From Streptococcus sp. X13SY08 (GTDB taxonomy: Bacteria > Bacillota > Bacilli > Lactobacillales > Streptococcaceae), in NCBI RefSeq assembly GCF_001182825.2, contig NZ_LFYO02000003.1:62001-126000 (forward strand): a DNA stretch of 64,000 nt, written 5' to 3'. The notes under the pieces are model-generated. The model searched no databases and was not told the DNA's origin. It was given only the letters and a program-made list of their open reading frames with translations. This document shows, piece after piece, positions 1 through 8,628 of this stretch. The translations under genes were made by a program, and so were the position numbers. The stretch's first letter is position 1. Each line of letters opens with the position of its first letter.

Positions 1-2
1 GA

Positions 3-641
3 GTGCTAGCTGTTTTGGCAATTGATTTATTGCACAGTCAGAAAGTCAATCATGATGCGGCCACAGGTCTCGTCTTTTCTTTCTTTTTTGCTTTGGCAGT
101 CATTTTGATCTCTCTTTTTGCGCGCAATGTGCATTTGGATGTGGACATGGTACTGATGGGAGAAGTCTTATTTGCTCCCTTGCATCGGATGGATATTTTT
201 GGAATCAGTCTATCAGTATCCATGATAAAAACGGGTGTGACATTGCTCCTCAATAGCTTTTTCTTCGCGTTCTTTTATCGGCCTTTATCGCTCTTTCTCT
301 TGGACAAAACGCAGGCTCGCCTGACGGGTCTACCTGTTAAAAAATTGCAGTTTCTGATTTTGCTTTTGGTGGCCTTGACAACGGTTTTATCCTTTGACGC
401 TATTGGTTCTATGACGGTTATTGTCTTTTTAGTTGCACCAGCTATGACAGCATTGTCTTGGGTTGGCTCATTTCAGCAACTCTTACTTGGAGGACTTGCT
501 GTCGCTTTGGTGAATGCGAGCACAGGATTTTTCATTGGCTATCAGTTGGACTTGACCATGTCAGGATCTTGTGCAGTAGTCAGTCTAGTCGTTTTCTGTT
601 CCAGCGTTGTATTGCAAAAATTACGCACAAGCTGTGGATAA
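3..641 (+). CDS. Metal-ion ABC transporter permease, 5'-truncated by the window edge
   Basis: This is the C-terminal ~212 residues of an ABC-3 family permease, the membrane subunit that moves Mn, Zn or Fe delivered by a lipoprotein receptor. Several hydrophobic helices are visible, such as GLVFSFFFALAVILISLFA, and a late stretch (residues ~115-150, VALTTVLSFDAIGSMTVIVF) is typical of the family. Family members are about 280-290 residues, so roughly 70-80 N-terminal residues lie upstream of the window. The metal cannot be assigned from this part. The ATPase and binding-protein genes would be expected further upstream. It ends just before the oppositely oriented LysR gene. Confidence 0.8.
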   Translation: MLAVLAIDLLHSQKVNHDAATGLVFSFFFALAVILISLFARNVHLDVDMVLMGEVLFAPLHRMDIFGISLSVSMIKTGVTLLLNSFFFAFFYRPLSLFLLDKTQARLTGLPVKKLQFLILLLVALTTVLSFDAIGSMTVIVFLVAPAMTALSWVGSFQQLLLGGLAVALVNASTGFFIGYQLDLTMSGSCAVVSLVVFCSSVVLQKLRTSCG

Positions 642-647
642 GTGCTT

Positions 648-1546
648 TTATATTACGTGAAATTTTTCAAGAATTTTGTTGAAAATATATTCTTCGATAG
701 TGGAATGGTTATCTTTCTTGAGACGGCTGCCCATGACTTTCCAAGGAATAGGATTTTCCATTGGAATAGCAACAATATCTTGTAAGACATAGTTATCAAC
801 CGTTGGTTTGGGAATAATGGTCATCAGTTGTGGATTGATACGAGTCGAATTCACTAGAAAATCCCATGAGGCAGACTCCAAAACGATTTGAAGATTGATA
901 TCCGTGTATTTGCATTTTTCCTTTATTAAATGGTGAATCATGAAAGTCTTATCAAATATAGCCAATTTTTCATTGTGGAGCTCTGCCCAAGTCAGGCTTT
1001 TTTATTGGCTAAATGGTGTTCCTTGGAGACGAATGCGCAGAGTTCTGATTCTTGGATTTGGAAAGAATCAATAGTGTTTGCGGCAATTCGTTCAGGATGG
1101 AGAAGAACAGCGATGTCGACATTCTCTAAAATTAGGTCTTGACGCAGTCGATTGGCCCCATATTCCTTGATATTGAAGTGAATGTTAGGATTTTCCAGAA
1201 TGATTTCAGGCATGATTTTCGAAGATACAACCGATAAAATCAATGGAGGAATACCGATGGTGATATTGCCCTCAATCTTTTGATCTGTAGCGAAAAGATT
1301 TTGATGCATTTTATCATACTTTCGAATGACTTCTAGAGACTCTTCGTAAAATTGTTTCCCTGTCATGGTCAAGCCTAGAATCTTATTGTATTTTTTATTG
1401 AAGAGCTTGATACCCTGTTTCTCCTCAAAATCGTTGATCATGATACTGAGAGCAGGTTGTGAAATATAAAGTTGTTGAGCAGTACGGCTCAGATTGAAAT
1501 TATTTTCCACAATGGCAATAAAGAAACGCAAGTGTTTGATATCCAT
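648..1546 (-). pseudogene. LysR-family regulator, frameshifted at an A-run
   Basis: The first 184 codons (1546 down to about 995) encode the winged helix of a LysR regulator (MDIKHLRFFIAIVENNFNLS, then SQPALSIMINDFEEKQGIKL) and the start of the effector domain. The frame then hits a stop, and the rest of the effector domain continues in another frame (965 down to 648). The break lies at the T6 run 998-1003 (A6 in the gene). One additional A would read NKKSLTW and give an uninterrupted 299-residue protein, the normal family length. It diverges from the ketone-body operon, as a LysR activator of that operon would. It could be a genuine inactivating mutation or a homopolymer sequencing error. 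Confidence 0.85.
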
Positions 1547-1574
1547 AATTTTTATCAGTCTCTCTACCTATTAA

Positions 1575-1630
1575 TATTACGGACAATTTTTGTAGCCGTC
1601 AATCAAAATGATAAAAATTTTTTATAATCA
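1575..1630. promoter_or_regulatory. Putative LysR operator region with two dyads
   Basis: Two inverted repeats lie in the divergent intergenic region. TTACGG (1577-1582) faces CCGTCAA (1596-1602), and an AT-rich near-palindrome runs TGATAAAAA...TTATAATCA (1609-1630). LysR proteins usually bind T-N11-A dyads in such divergent regions, so these are candidate operators. A TATAAT hexamer sits at 1623-1628 inside the second dyad. Function is inferred from position and symmetry only. Confidence 0.45.
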
Positions 1631-1648
1631 TAATAAAAAAACGAATTT

Positions 1649-1702
1649 CACAAACGCTTTCATCCGCGATAAAATAAAACCAGGAACAAGAAAACGCTTT
1701 CT
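1649..1702 (+). promoter_or_regulatory. Two cre-like sites upstream of the ketone-body operon
   Basis: CACAAACGCTTTCA (1649-1662) and AGAAAACGCTTTCT (1689-1702) both resemble the CcpA-binding cre consensus WTGNAANCGNWNNCW. They flank an AT-rich block with a possible -10 (TAAAAT, near 1671). Paired sites around the promoter would fit carbon catabolite repression of the operon. Confidence 0.55.
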
Positions 1703-1731
1703 GGTAAAACTTAAGATTGGAGAATCACACA

Positions 1732-2919
1732 TTGGTTAAAGAAGTCGTTATCACAACAGCCGTGCGAACCCCCATTGGTTCATTTGGCGGAGCCTTCAAG
1801 TCAGTCTCAGCTGTTCAATTGGGAAAAGTGGTTGTAGAGGCCTTACTAGAAAAATCAGGTTTAGAACCTAAGCAAATCGACGAAGTTATCTTCGGAAACG
1901 TCCTTCATGCAGGACTGGGTCAAAATGTTGCCAGACAAGTAGCGGTAACGGCGGGGATTCCTAATGATAAGCCTGCCTTCACTGTGGATATGGTGTGTGG
2001 TTCTGGTCTCAAATCCATCGAATTAGCGGCTCAAAGCATTATCTGTGGGGATTCAGATATCGTCATCGCTGGTGGTGCTGAAAACATGAGCCAAACGAGC
2101 TATGTCCTTAAAGATTACCGTTGGGGCGGTCGTTTGGGCGATGGAAAAATCATCGATACTATGGTAAACGATGGCTTGACAGATGCCTTTCATGATTATC
2201 ACATGGGGATCACGGCAGAAAATATTGCAAAAAATTATGATATCAGTCGCGAAGCACAAGATACATTTGCATTGGCTAGTCAGGAAAAAGCTGCCGCTGC
2301 GCAAGCCGCTGGTCGTTTCGTAGAGGAAATCGTTCCAGTGCCAGTACCGCAACGCAAAGGCGATCCAATCTTGGTTACAGAAGATGAGTACATCAAACCT
2401 GGGACAACACTTGAAAAATTAGCAGCTCTTCGTCCAGCTTTTGTTCGTGACGGTTCAGGAACTGTTACCGCAGGAAACGCTTCAGGAATCAATGATGGTG
2501 CAGCAGCTGTTCTTCTCATGAGCCGTGACAAGGCTGAAGAACTTGGTCTTCCAATCTTGGGCTCTATTAAAGGTTATGCAAGTGCTGGTGTCGCACCAGA
2601 AGTAATGGGGACTGGCCCAATTACTTCTACTCAAAAAGCTCTTGCTAAAGTTGGTTGGACTGTGGAAGACTTAGATTTGGTGGAAGCCAATGAAGCTTTC
2701 GCTTCACAAGCTATCAGTGTTGTAGACGAACTCGGCCTTAATGCAGATATTGTCAACGTCAACGGTGGGGCAATAGCTCTTGGTCATCCGATCGGCGCTA
2801 GTGGTGCGCGTATCTTGGTAACACTATTGCACGAGATGGAAAAACGTCAAGCGCATAAAGGTTTGGCAACACTCTGTATTGGTGGCGGTCAAGGAACGTC
2901 TGTATTGATTGAAAAATAA
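1732..2919 (+). CDS. atoB: Acetyl-CoA acetyltransferase (thiolase II)
   Basis: The enzyme interconverts two acetyl-CoA with acetoacetyl-CoA and CoA in the cytosol. All thiolase landmarks are present: the acylated cysteine in CGSGLK (near residue 88), the histidine in GHPIGASG and the second cysteine in CIGGGQG near the C-terminus. The chosen start is the TTG at 1732 (MVKEVVITTAVRTPIG), because GGAG at 1719-1722 lies 9 nt upstream. An in-frame TTG at 1717 would lack a ribosome site. The product is about 395 residues, normal for the family. It is the first gene of an operon with CoA-transferase and 3-hydroxybutyrate dehydrogenase, so here it most likely cleaves acetoacetyl-CoA during ketone-body or short-chain-acid use. 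Confidence 0.93.
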   Translation: MVKEVVITTAVRTPIGSFGGAFKSVSAVQLGKVVVEALLEKSGLEPKQIDEVIFGNVLHAGLGQNVARQVAVTAGIPNDKPAFTVDMVCGSGLKSIELAAQSIICGDSDIVIAGGAENMSQTSYVLKDYRWGGRLGDGKIIDTMVNDGLTDAFHDYHMGITAENIAKNYDISREAQDTFALASQEKAAAAQAAGRFVEEIVPVPVPQRKGDPILVTEDEYIKPGTTLEKLAALRPAFVRDGSGTVTAGNASGINDGAAAVLLMSRDKAEELGLPILGSIKGYASAGVAPEVMGTGPITSTQKALAKVGWTVEDLDLVEANEAFASQAISVVDELGLNADIVNVNGGAIALGHPIGASGARILVTLLHEMEKRQAHKGLATLCIGGGQGTSVLIEK

Positions 2920-2935
2920 AAAGGAGGATAGTTTC

Positions 2936-3586
2936 ATGAATAAACGAATTAGCATTGAAGAAGCTGTCAACCTTGTAAAAGACGGCGATACCATCATGGT
3001 TGGTGGTTTCATGACAAATGGAACGCCGGAACGCTTAATTGACGCTTTAGTAGAAAAAGGAGTTAAAGATTTAACTCTCATCTGTAACGACGCAGGTTTC
3101 CCTGACAAGGGAGTTGGTAAAATGGTGGCACAACACCAATTCTGGAAAATCATTGCTTCTCACATCGGATTGAACAAAGAAGCTGGACGTCAAATGACTT
3201 CTGGTGAAACAGTCATTGACTTGGTGCCACAAGGAACCTTAGCAGAACGTATTCGTGCGGGAGCTTTTGGACTTGGGGGATTCTTGACCCCAACAGGTAT
3301 CGGGACCTTAGTAGAAGAAGGCAAGCAAAAATTGCATGTCAATGACAAAGATTACCTTCTAGAATTGCCTTTGAAAGCAGATGTAGCTTTGATTTTTGCG
3401 GATAAAGCTGATGACTTAGGAAACTTGTGCTACAAGGGTTCTGAAAATAATTTCAACCAAGTTATGGCAGCCAATGCAGAAATTACGATCGTTGAAGCAC
3501 GTGAAATTGTGCCAATCGGGGATATTGAACCAATTGCGGTCCAAACACCAAGCATCTTTGTCAATTATCTAGTGGAAGGGGAGTGA
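2936..3586 (+). CDS. atoD: Acetate/acetoacetate CoA-transferase subunit A
   Basis: This is the alpha subunit of a two-subunit family I CoA-transferase that activates acetoacetate or a short-chain acid with CoA taken from another acyl-CoA. It begins MNKRISIEEAVNLVKDGDTI, followed by the glycine-rich GGFMTNGTPERLIDAL typical of alpha subunits. The ATG at 2936 is preceded by AAGGAGGAT (2921-2929), a near-ideal ribosome site, and this rules out the longer frame from 2909. The product is 216 residues, the usual length. It lies 16 nt after the thiolase and overlaps or abuts the beta subunit, so the subunits are co-translated. Confidence 0.92.
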   Translation: MNKRISIEEAVNLVKDGDTIMVGGFMTNGTPERLIDALVEKGVKDLTLICNDAGFPDKGVGKMVAQHQFWKIIASHIGLNKEAGRQMTSGETVIDLVPQGTLAERIRAGAFGLGGFLTPTGIGTLVEEGKQKLHVNDKDYLLELPLKADVALIFADKADDLGNLCYKGSENNFNQVMAANAEITIVEAREIVPIGDIEPIAVQTPSIFVNYLVEGE

Positions 3587-3594
3587 GTGTCATT

Positions 3595-4236
3595 ATGAAA
3601 GAATTGAGTAAAGAAGAAATTCAAGAACGCATTGCGAGACGAGTGGCACAAGAACTTCCAAATAACTCCTTGGTTAACTTGGGAATCGGCTTGCCAACAA
3701 AAGTAGCTAGCTTCTTGCCAGAAGGCATTACAATCATGTTGCAATCTGAAAATGGTTTTGTCGGCTTGGATAAAGCAGGCGATGAAATTGACCCAACGAT
3801 TGTCAATGCTGGTGGTCAGCCAGTAGGTATTGTATCCGGTGGAGCTTTCTTTGATAGTACAACTTCATTTGGTATCATTCGTGGTGGTCACGTAGATGCT
3901 ACTGTCCTTGGTGCTTTACAAATTGATGAAAAAGGGAACATCGCAAACTATCTGATTCCAGGAAAAATGGTTCCAGGAATGGGTGGTGCCATGGACTTAC
4001 TAGTTGGTGCTAAAAAAGTAATCGTAGCTATGGAACATACCAATAAAGGGAAATGGAAAATCTTGAAAGAGTGCTCGTTGCCTTTGACGGCAGCAGGGGT
4101 TGTCGACAAGATTGTCACAGAAATGGGTGTCTTCACAGTTACTCCAGAGGGAATCGCGGTAGAAGAAATTCATCCAGATTATACCTTTGAAGAAGTCCAA
4201 GAAGCAACAGAAGCAACATTGATTTATAATAAATAA
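3595..4236 (+). CDS. atoA: Acetate/acetoacetate CoA-transferase subunit B
   Basis: This is the beta subunit carrying the catalytic glutamate, seen in LQSENGF (near residue 47), where the glutamyl-CoA intermediate forms in this family. The following GGAFFD and GGHVDATVLGALQ segments are also characteristic. The ATG at 3595 follows GGGGAG (3578-3583) at 11 nt. An alternative GTG at 3583 overlaps the stop of the upstream subunit and would add four residues. The product is about 213 residues. With the preceding gene it forms the acetoacetyl-CoA-generating step feeding the thiolase. Confidence 0.92.
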   Translation: MKELSKEEIQERIARRVAQELPNNSLVNLGIGLPTKVASFLPEGITIMLQSENGFVGLDKAGDEIDPTIVNAGGQPVGIVSGGAFFDSTTSFGIIRGGHVDATVLGALQIDEKGNIANYLIPGKMVPGMGGAMDLLVGAKKVIVAMEHTNKGKWKILKECSLPLTAAGVVDKIVTEMGVFTVTPEGIAVEEIHPDYTFEEVQEATEATLIYNK

Positions 4237-4275
4237 CAGAGAACAACATTAAACAAGATAAGTGAGGAAATAAAT

Positions 4276-5049
4276 ATGTTTAAACAAGTAGTATTCGTAA
4301 CAGGTGCAGCAAGCGGTATCGGTAAACAAATTGGTGAAACATTCTTGAAAGAAGGAAAAATTGTTGTCTTCTCAGATATCAACCAAGAAAAATTGGATGC
4401 CGTTGTTGATGAGTACACAACACAAGGCTTAGCAGCTGACTCTGTTTTGTGTGACGTAACAAACGAAGAAGCAATCAACAAAGCCATTGACTACACAGTT
4501 GAAAAACATGGTCGTTTGGATATCTTAGTCAACAATGCAGGTTTGCAACACGTTGCTATGATTGAAGATTTCCCAACAGCAAAATATGAATTTATGTTGA
4601 AAGTCATGCTGACAGCACCATTTATCGCTATCAAGCGTGCTTTCCCAACTATGAAAAAACAAGGCTTCGGTCGTGTAATCAACATGGCTTCTATCAATGG
4701 TGTAATCGGTTTTGCCGGTAAAGCAGCTTACAACTCAGCTAAGCATGGTTTGATCGGTTTGACAAAAGTTGCAGCGCTTGAAGCAGCAGATTCAGGAATC
4801 ACTGTTAATGCTATCTGCTCAGGCTATGTGGACACACCACTCGTTCGTGATCAATTCGAAGACCTCTCTAAAACACGCAACATTCCACTTGAAAATGTAT
4901 TGGAACAAGTATTGTACCCATTGGTACCACAAAAACGCTTGATTGACGTGCAAGAAATCGCTGACTATGTATCTTTCCTTGCAAGCGACAAGGCAAAAGG
5001 AGTTACTGGTCAACCAGTTATCTTGGATGGCGGTTACACTGCTCAATAA
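4276..5049 (+). CDS. bdhA: 3-hydroxybutyrate dehydrogenase, short-chain dehydrogenase family
   Basis: This NAD-dependent oxidoreductase interconverts 3-hydroxybutyrate and acetoacetate. The nucleotide-binding TGAASGIG motif is near the N-terminus, NNAG follows, and the catalytic Tyr-x-x-x-Lys is in AAYNSAKHG. The C-terminal GQPVILDGGYTAQ is typical of the BdhA branch, and 257 residues is normal. GTGAGGAAAT precedes the ATG. Sitting after thiolase and CoA-transferase genes, it completes a route from 3-hydroxybutyrate to acetyl-CoA. Substrate assignment rests on this context and on resemblance to the family. It could work in either direction. Confidence 0.88.
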   Translation: MFKQVVFVTGAASGIGKQIGETFLKEGKIVVFSDINQEKLDAVVDEYTTQGLAADSVLCDVTNEEAINKAIDYTVEKHGRLDILVNNAGLQHVAMIEDFPTAKYEFMLKVMLTAPFIAIKRAFPTMKKQGFGRVINMASINGVIGFAGKAAYNSAKHGLIGLTKVAALEAADSGITVNAICSGYVDTPLVRDQFEDLSKTRNIPLENVLEQVLYPLVPQKRLIDVQEIADYVSFLASDKAKGVTGQPVILDGGYTAQ

Positions 5050-5080
5050 GAGCATTCCATTCAGTGGGAAATAGGAGAAT

Positions 5081-5110
5081 AAGGGATAGAGTGACATTCC
5101 TCTATCCCTT
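5081..5110 (+). other. Strong intercistronic stem-loop
   Basis: AAGGGATAGAG pairs perfectly with CTCTATCCCTT around an 8-nt loop, between the dehydrogenase and permease genes. It is not followed by a T-run, so it looks more like an mRNA processing or stabilising hairpin than an intrinsic terminator. Confidence 0.6.
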
Positions 5111-5140
5111 GCTCCATCTTAGTATGAGAGGGGAAATATT

Positions 5141-6316
5141 ATGGAATTTTTAGGACCGATTGGGGTCTTGCTAGGCATTATTGCCATCATTTATTTTTCG
5201 CTAAAGGAAATTCATATCACTGTTGCGGCTCCTATGGCAACTATCTTGGTTGTTCTTCTAAATAGTATGCCGCTGGTTGAGTCAATCTTAGGCAAGGAAC
5301 CAAACAACTATATGGGTGCACTCGGTGGCTATGTCATGAGCTACTTTGCCATCTTCTTGCTGGGTAAAAAGTCGGTTATCAAAATCCATACCGTATCTTG
5401 GTAGCCATCTTTATCATCAGCGCCATTTTGACTTATGGCGGTATCAGCCTTTTCGTGGTTATGTTTGCTGTCCTACCATTGGCGAGATCCCTCTTTAAAA
5501 AGATGGACTTATCATGGAATCTTATTCAAGCGCCGCTTTGGTTGGGAATTGCGACCTTTACCATGACCATCTTGCCTGGTACACCAGCTATTCAAAACGT
5601 TATTCCTATCCAATACCTCAATACTTCTGGCAGCAGGTGAAAACTATGCGACTTACACTAATCAAACAGAAGAAGACACAACTGATAAAATCTTGCCACC
5701 ATTTGTAGCCAGCATTTTACCTTTGGCACTCTTGATTGTTGTCGCTATCACAGGGAGTCTACTAGGTGATGAGTTTGTTAAGAAAAATATCATTTATGTG
5801 GCGCTCTTGACAGGGATTATTTCAGCTATCGTTCTATTTAATAAGTATATTGATAAGAAAATTGCGACTCTCAGCATCGGTGCAAGTGGTGCGGTTGGAC
5901 CAATCTTTGCGACAGCCTCTGCAGTAGCCTTTGGTTCTGTGGTTATGGTAGCGCCTGGTTTTGGAGTATTCTCAGATGTCATCTTGAACATTCCTGGACC
6001 ACCTGTTATCAGTTTGACTGTCTTGACTTCAGCTATGTCAGCTATTACAGGTTCATCATCAGGAGCCTTAGGTATTGTCATGCCAAACTTCGCCCAATAC
6101 TATTTGGATGCCGGAGTTTCACCGGAAATGATTCACCGTGTGGCGGCTGTTGCTTCTAATATTTTGCCCATCGTACCACAATCTGGCGTCTTTTTAACCT
6201 TCTTGAGCCTCACTGGTCTCAATCACAAAAATGGCTTCAAACAAACCTTTATCACGGTTTTTGGTAGTACTTTGGTGGCCGAAATTATCATTATTTTAAC
6301 TGGCCTGTTCTTTTAA
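5141..6316 (+). pseudogene. GntP-family permease with two internal deletions
   Basis: This was a multi-helix GntP-type organic-acid permease, probably the importer for the 3-hydroxybutyrate operon. Three pieces are readable: residues 1-~80 from 5141, a middle segment (frame of 5398, KKVGYQNPYRILVAIF then PGTPAIQNVIPIQYLNTS) and the C-terminal part (frame of 5693, starting upstream as GENYATYTNQTEEDTTDKIL). At about 5366 the sequence jumps from FAIFLLGK directly to KKVGYQ, and at about 5635 from LNTS to GENYATY, each with a frame change. The total span is ~392 codons against a family length near 440-460, so some 60 codons are missing. GGGGAAA precedes the ATG. The remaining enzymes of the operon are intact. 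Confidence 0.85.
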
Positions 6317-6324
6317 TCCGCAGT

Positions 6325-6356
6325 AGATCGATGGGAGACCATCGGTCTATTGTTTT
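6325..6356 (+). terminator. Intrinsic terminator of the ketone-body operon
   Basis: AGATCGATGG pairs with CCATCGGTCT around a GAGA tetraloop and is followed by ATTGTTTTG. It ends the operon just before tadA. Confidence 0.75.
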
Positions 6357-6388
6357 GCTCTGAAAAACATACTGAATAGATTGGAATG

Positions 6389-6403
6389 TGCTATAATAAG
6401 CCT
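6389..6403 (+). promoter_or_regulatory. Extended -10 promoter abutting the tadA start
   Basis: TGCTATAAT (6389-6397) is a consensus extended -10. Transcription would begin about seven bases later, at or next to the ATG at 6404, leaving no room for a ribosome site. This suggests a leaderless or near-leaderless tadA message. Confidence 0.55.
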
Positions 6404-6922
6404 ATGAAATTTACACAAGAAGAAAAAGAATATTTTATGCGAGAGGCTTTGAAGGAAGCTGGAAAGTCTCTACAAAAGGAAGAAATTCCCATAGGGTGTG
6501 TTATTGTAAAAGAAGGACGCATTATCGGTCGAGGACACAACGCGCGTGAAGAACTGGGTCAAGCAATCATGCATGCGGAAATCATGGCCATTAATGAAGC
6601 CAATGCAAGAGAGCAGAATTGGCGTTTACTAGATAGTACTCTTTTTGTGACGATCGAGCCTTGTGTTATGTGTAGCGGAGCCATTGGGCTTGCTCGTATC
6701 CCACAGGTCATCTATGGCGCAGCTAATCAAAAATTTGGTGGAGCTGAGAGTCTCTATCAGATTTTGACGGATGAGCGTCTCAATCATCGAGTAGAGGTTG
6801 AAACGGGTGTTTTAGAGGAGGAATGTGCGCAGATAATGCAGGATTTCTTCCGCCAAGGACGAGAGAAAAAGAAAGCTGCTAAACAGGCAGCCAAAGAGCA
6901 GGCAGGTACGTCGCTTGCATAA
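6404..6922 (+). CDS. tadA: tRNA-specific adenosine deaminase TadA
   Basis: TadA deaminates A34 to inosine in tRNA-Arg(ACG), an essential decoding step. The zinc-dependent cytidine-deaminase-fold motifs are HAEIMAI (His plus the proton-shuttling Glu) and EPCVMCSGA (two zinc cysteines). The protein is 172 residues from the ATG at 6404. No Shine-Dalgarno sequence is visible, and a consensus -10 ends seven bases upstream. The lysine- and alanine-rich tail (REKKKAAKQAAKEQ) is a normal variable extension. The SRP RNA gene follows immediately, an arrangement common in streptococci. Confidence 0.95.
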   Translation: MKFTQEEKEYFMREALKEAGKSLQKEEIPIGCVIVKEGRIIGRGHNAREELGQAIMHAEIMAINEANAREQNWRLLDSTLFVTIEPCVMCSGAIGLARIPQVIYGAANQKFGGAESLYQILTDERLNHRVEVETGVLEEECAQIMQDFFRQGREKKKAAKQAAKEQAGTSLA

Positions 6923-6948
6923 TGAAGAGTTTATGGTATAATAAATAG

Positions 6949-7028
6949 CGGAGCAACATTTCTGCGTGAAGCGGGTCAGGGGAGGAATCCAGCAGCCCTA
7001 AGCGAGTGTGAGGTGTGTGCTCTTTTTT
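6949..7028 (+). ncRNA. ffs: Small signal recognition particle RNA (4.5S type)
   Basis: The apical SRP domain is recognisable: GGTCAGGGGAGGAATCCAGC followed by AGCCC, with the asymmetric and symmetric internal loops that bind Ffh. The flanking GAGCAACA and TGTGTGCTC pair as the closing helix, and a T-run (7022-7028) terminates it. A TATAAT at 6937-6942 gives a start near 6949. It lies just after tadA. The ends are estimated from the promoter and terminator. Confidence 0.9.
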
Positions 7029-7115
7029 TGTATGAAATATGGTTGAGACTTAACAAAGTACTTGATAAAATACAGATAAAACGGTATCATAAAGTATTGA
7101 AATCGGAGGTTTACA

Positions 7116-8465
7116 ATGACACATATTAAATTTGATTATTCAAAAGTACTAGATCAATTTGTAGCGCCGCATGAGCTGGATTATATGCAGATGCATATAA
7201 CTGCTGCGGATGCAGCTCTACGTGAAGGTACTGGTCCTGGTGCAGAAATGTTGGGCTGGCTTGATCTACCTGAAAATTACGATAAAGAAGAATTTGCTCG
7301 TATCCAAGAAGCAGCTAAAAAAATTCAATCAGATAGCGAAGTCTTGGTTGTAATTGGGATCGGTGGTTCTTATCTTGGTGCGCGTGCAGCGATTGATTTC
7401 TTGAACACTTCATTTGCTAACCTGCAATCAAAAGAAGAACGTAAAGCACCACAAATTTTATACGCAGGAAACTCAATTTCTTCTAACTACTTGGCAGATC
7501 TTGTAGATTATGTAGCAGATAAAGACTTCTCTGTGAACGTGATTTCAAAATCAGGGACAACAACAGAACCAGCGATTGCTTTCCGTGTATTTAAAGAACT
7601 TTTGGTTAAAAAATACGGTAAAGAAGAAGCAAACAAACGCATTTATGCAACAACAGACCGCCAAAAAGGTGCTGTTAAAGTAGAAGCAGATGCCAACGGT
7701 TGGGAAACTTTTGTCGTTCCAGATAGTGTTGGTGGACGTTTCACAGTCTTGACAGCAGTTGGTCTATTACCAATTGCGGCTTCAGGTGCAGATATTACTG
7801 CTCTTATGGAAGGTGCCAATGCGGCTCGTCAAGTTTACTCGTCAAATAAAATTGCAGAAAATGAAGCTTACCAATATGCTGTTATCCGTAATGTCCTTTA
7901 CAGAAAAGGTTATGTGACAGAAGTATTGGCAAACTATGAGCCATCACTTCAATACTTTAGCGAATGGTGGAAACAATTAGCTGGTGAGTCAGAAGGAAAA
8001 GACCAAAAAGGTATTTACCCAACTTCAGCTAACTTCTCAACAGACTTGCACTCTCTTGGTCAATTTATCCAAGAAGGCTACCGCAATATGTTTGAAACAG
8101 TTGTCCGTGTGGATAAACCGCGCAAAAATATCACTATTCCTACAGAAGAAGCAGACCTTGATGGTCTTGGCTACTTGCAAGGAAAAGATGTGGACTTTGT
8201 AAATAAAAAAGCAACAGACGGTGTACTTTTGGCCCATACTGATGGTGGTGTGCCAAATATGTTCCTTACGTTGCCAGCTCAAGATGAATTCACACTTGGT
8301 TATGTGATCTACTTCTTTGAAATCGCAATTGGCTTGTCAGGTTACCTCAATGGTGTCAATCCATTTGACCAACCAGGTGTAGAAGCTTACAAGAAAAACA
8401 TGTTTGCTCTCCTTGGCAAACCAGGTTTTGAAGAGCTTGCAGCAGAATTGAACGGTCGTCTTTAA
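7116..8465 (+). CDS. pgi: Glucose-6-phosphate isomerase
   Basis: This glycolytic enzyme interconverts glucose-6-phosphate and fructose-6-phosphate. The 449-residue product matches the Gram-positive form. The sugar-phosphate-binding loop [10 protein letters not shown], the [11 protein letters not shown] segment and the C-terminal [12 protein letters not shown] are all present. AATCGGAGGT lies at a good distance before the ATG at 7116. It has its own upstream region after the SRP RNA and its own terminator, so it is probably monocistronic. The gene is intact, in contrast to several neighbours. Confidence 0.97.
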   Translation: MTHIKFDYSKVLDQFVAPHELDYMQMHITAADAALREGTGPGAEMLGWLDLPENYDKEEFARIQEAAKKIQSDSEVLVVIGIGGSYLGARAAIDFLNTSFANLQSKEERKAPQILYAGNSISSNYLADLVDYVADKDFSVNVISKSGTTTEPAIAFRVFKELLVKKYGKEEANKRIYATTDRQKGAVKVEADANGWETFVVPDSVGGRFTVLTAVGLLPIAASGADITALMEGANAARQVYSSNKIAENEAYQYAVIRNVLYRKGYVTEVLANYEPSLQYFSEWWKQLAGESEGKDQKGIYPTSANFSTDLHSLGQFIQEGYRNMFETVVRVDKPRKNITIPTEEADLDGLGYLQGKDVDFVNKKATDGVLLAHTDGGVPNMFLTLPAQDEFTLGYVIYFFEIAIGLSGYLNGVNPFDQPGVEAYKKNMFALLGKPGFEELAAELNGRL

Positions 8466-8480
8466 TCGTTAGAAATAGTC

Positions 8481-8507
8481 AACCCCAGCCAGAAATGGTT
8501 GGGGTTT
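8481..8507 (+). terminator. pgi terminator
   Basis: AACCCCAGCC and GGTTGGGGTT form a GC-rich stem around AGAAAT, followed directly by a T-run. Confidence 0.85.
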
Positions 8508-8570
8508 TTGTGTTGAAATTAGTCAAGAAAAATTTTCTAAGTTGTAAAAAAGAGTGTCTTAATTATCCTT

Positions 8571-8587
8571 TGGAAGCGTTTTATAAT
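8571..8587 (+). promoter_or_regulatory. cre-like site overlapping the gut promoter -10
   Basis: TGGAAGCGTTTTAT (8571-8584) fits the cre consensus and overlaps TATAAT (8582-8587), so CcpA binding would block RNA polymerase directly. This suits catabolite repression of a sorbitol locus. Confidence 0.6.
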
Positions 8588-8628
8588 AAAGAAGCAAAAA
8601 TAAACCAAACAAGTTCAAGGAGGATAAA

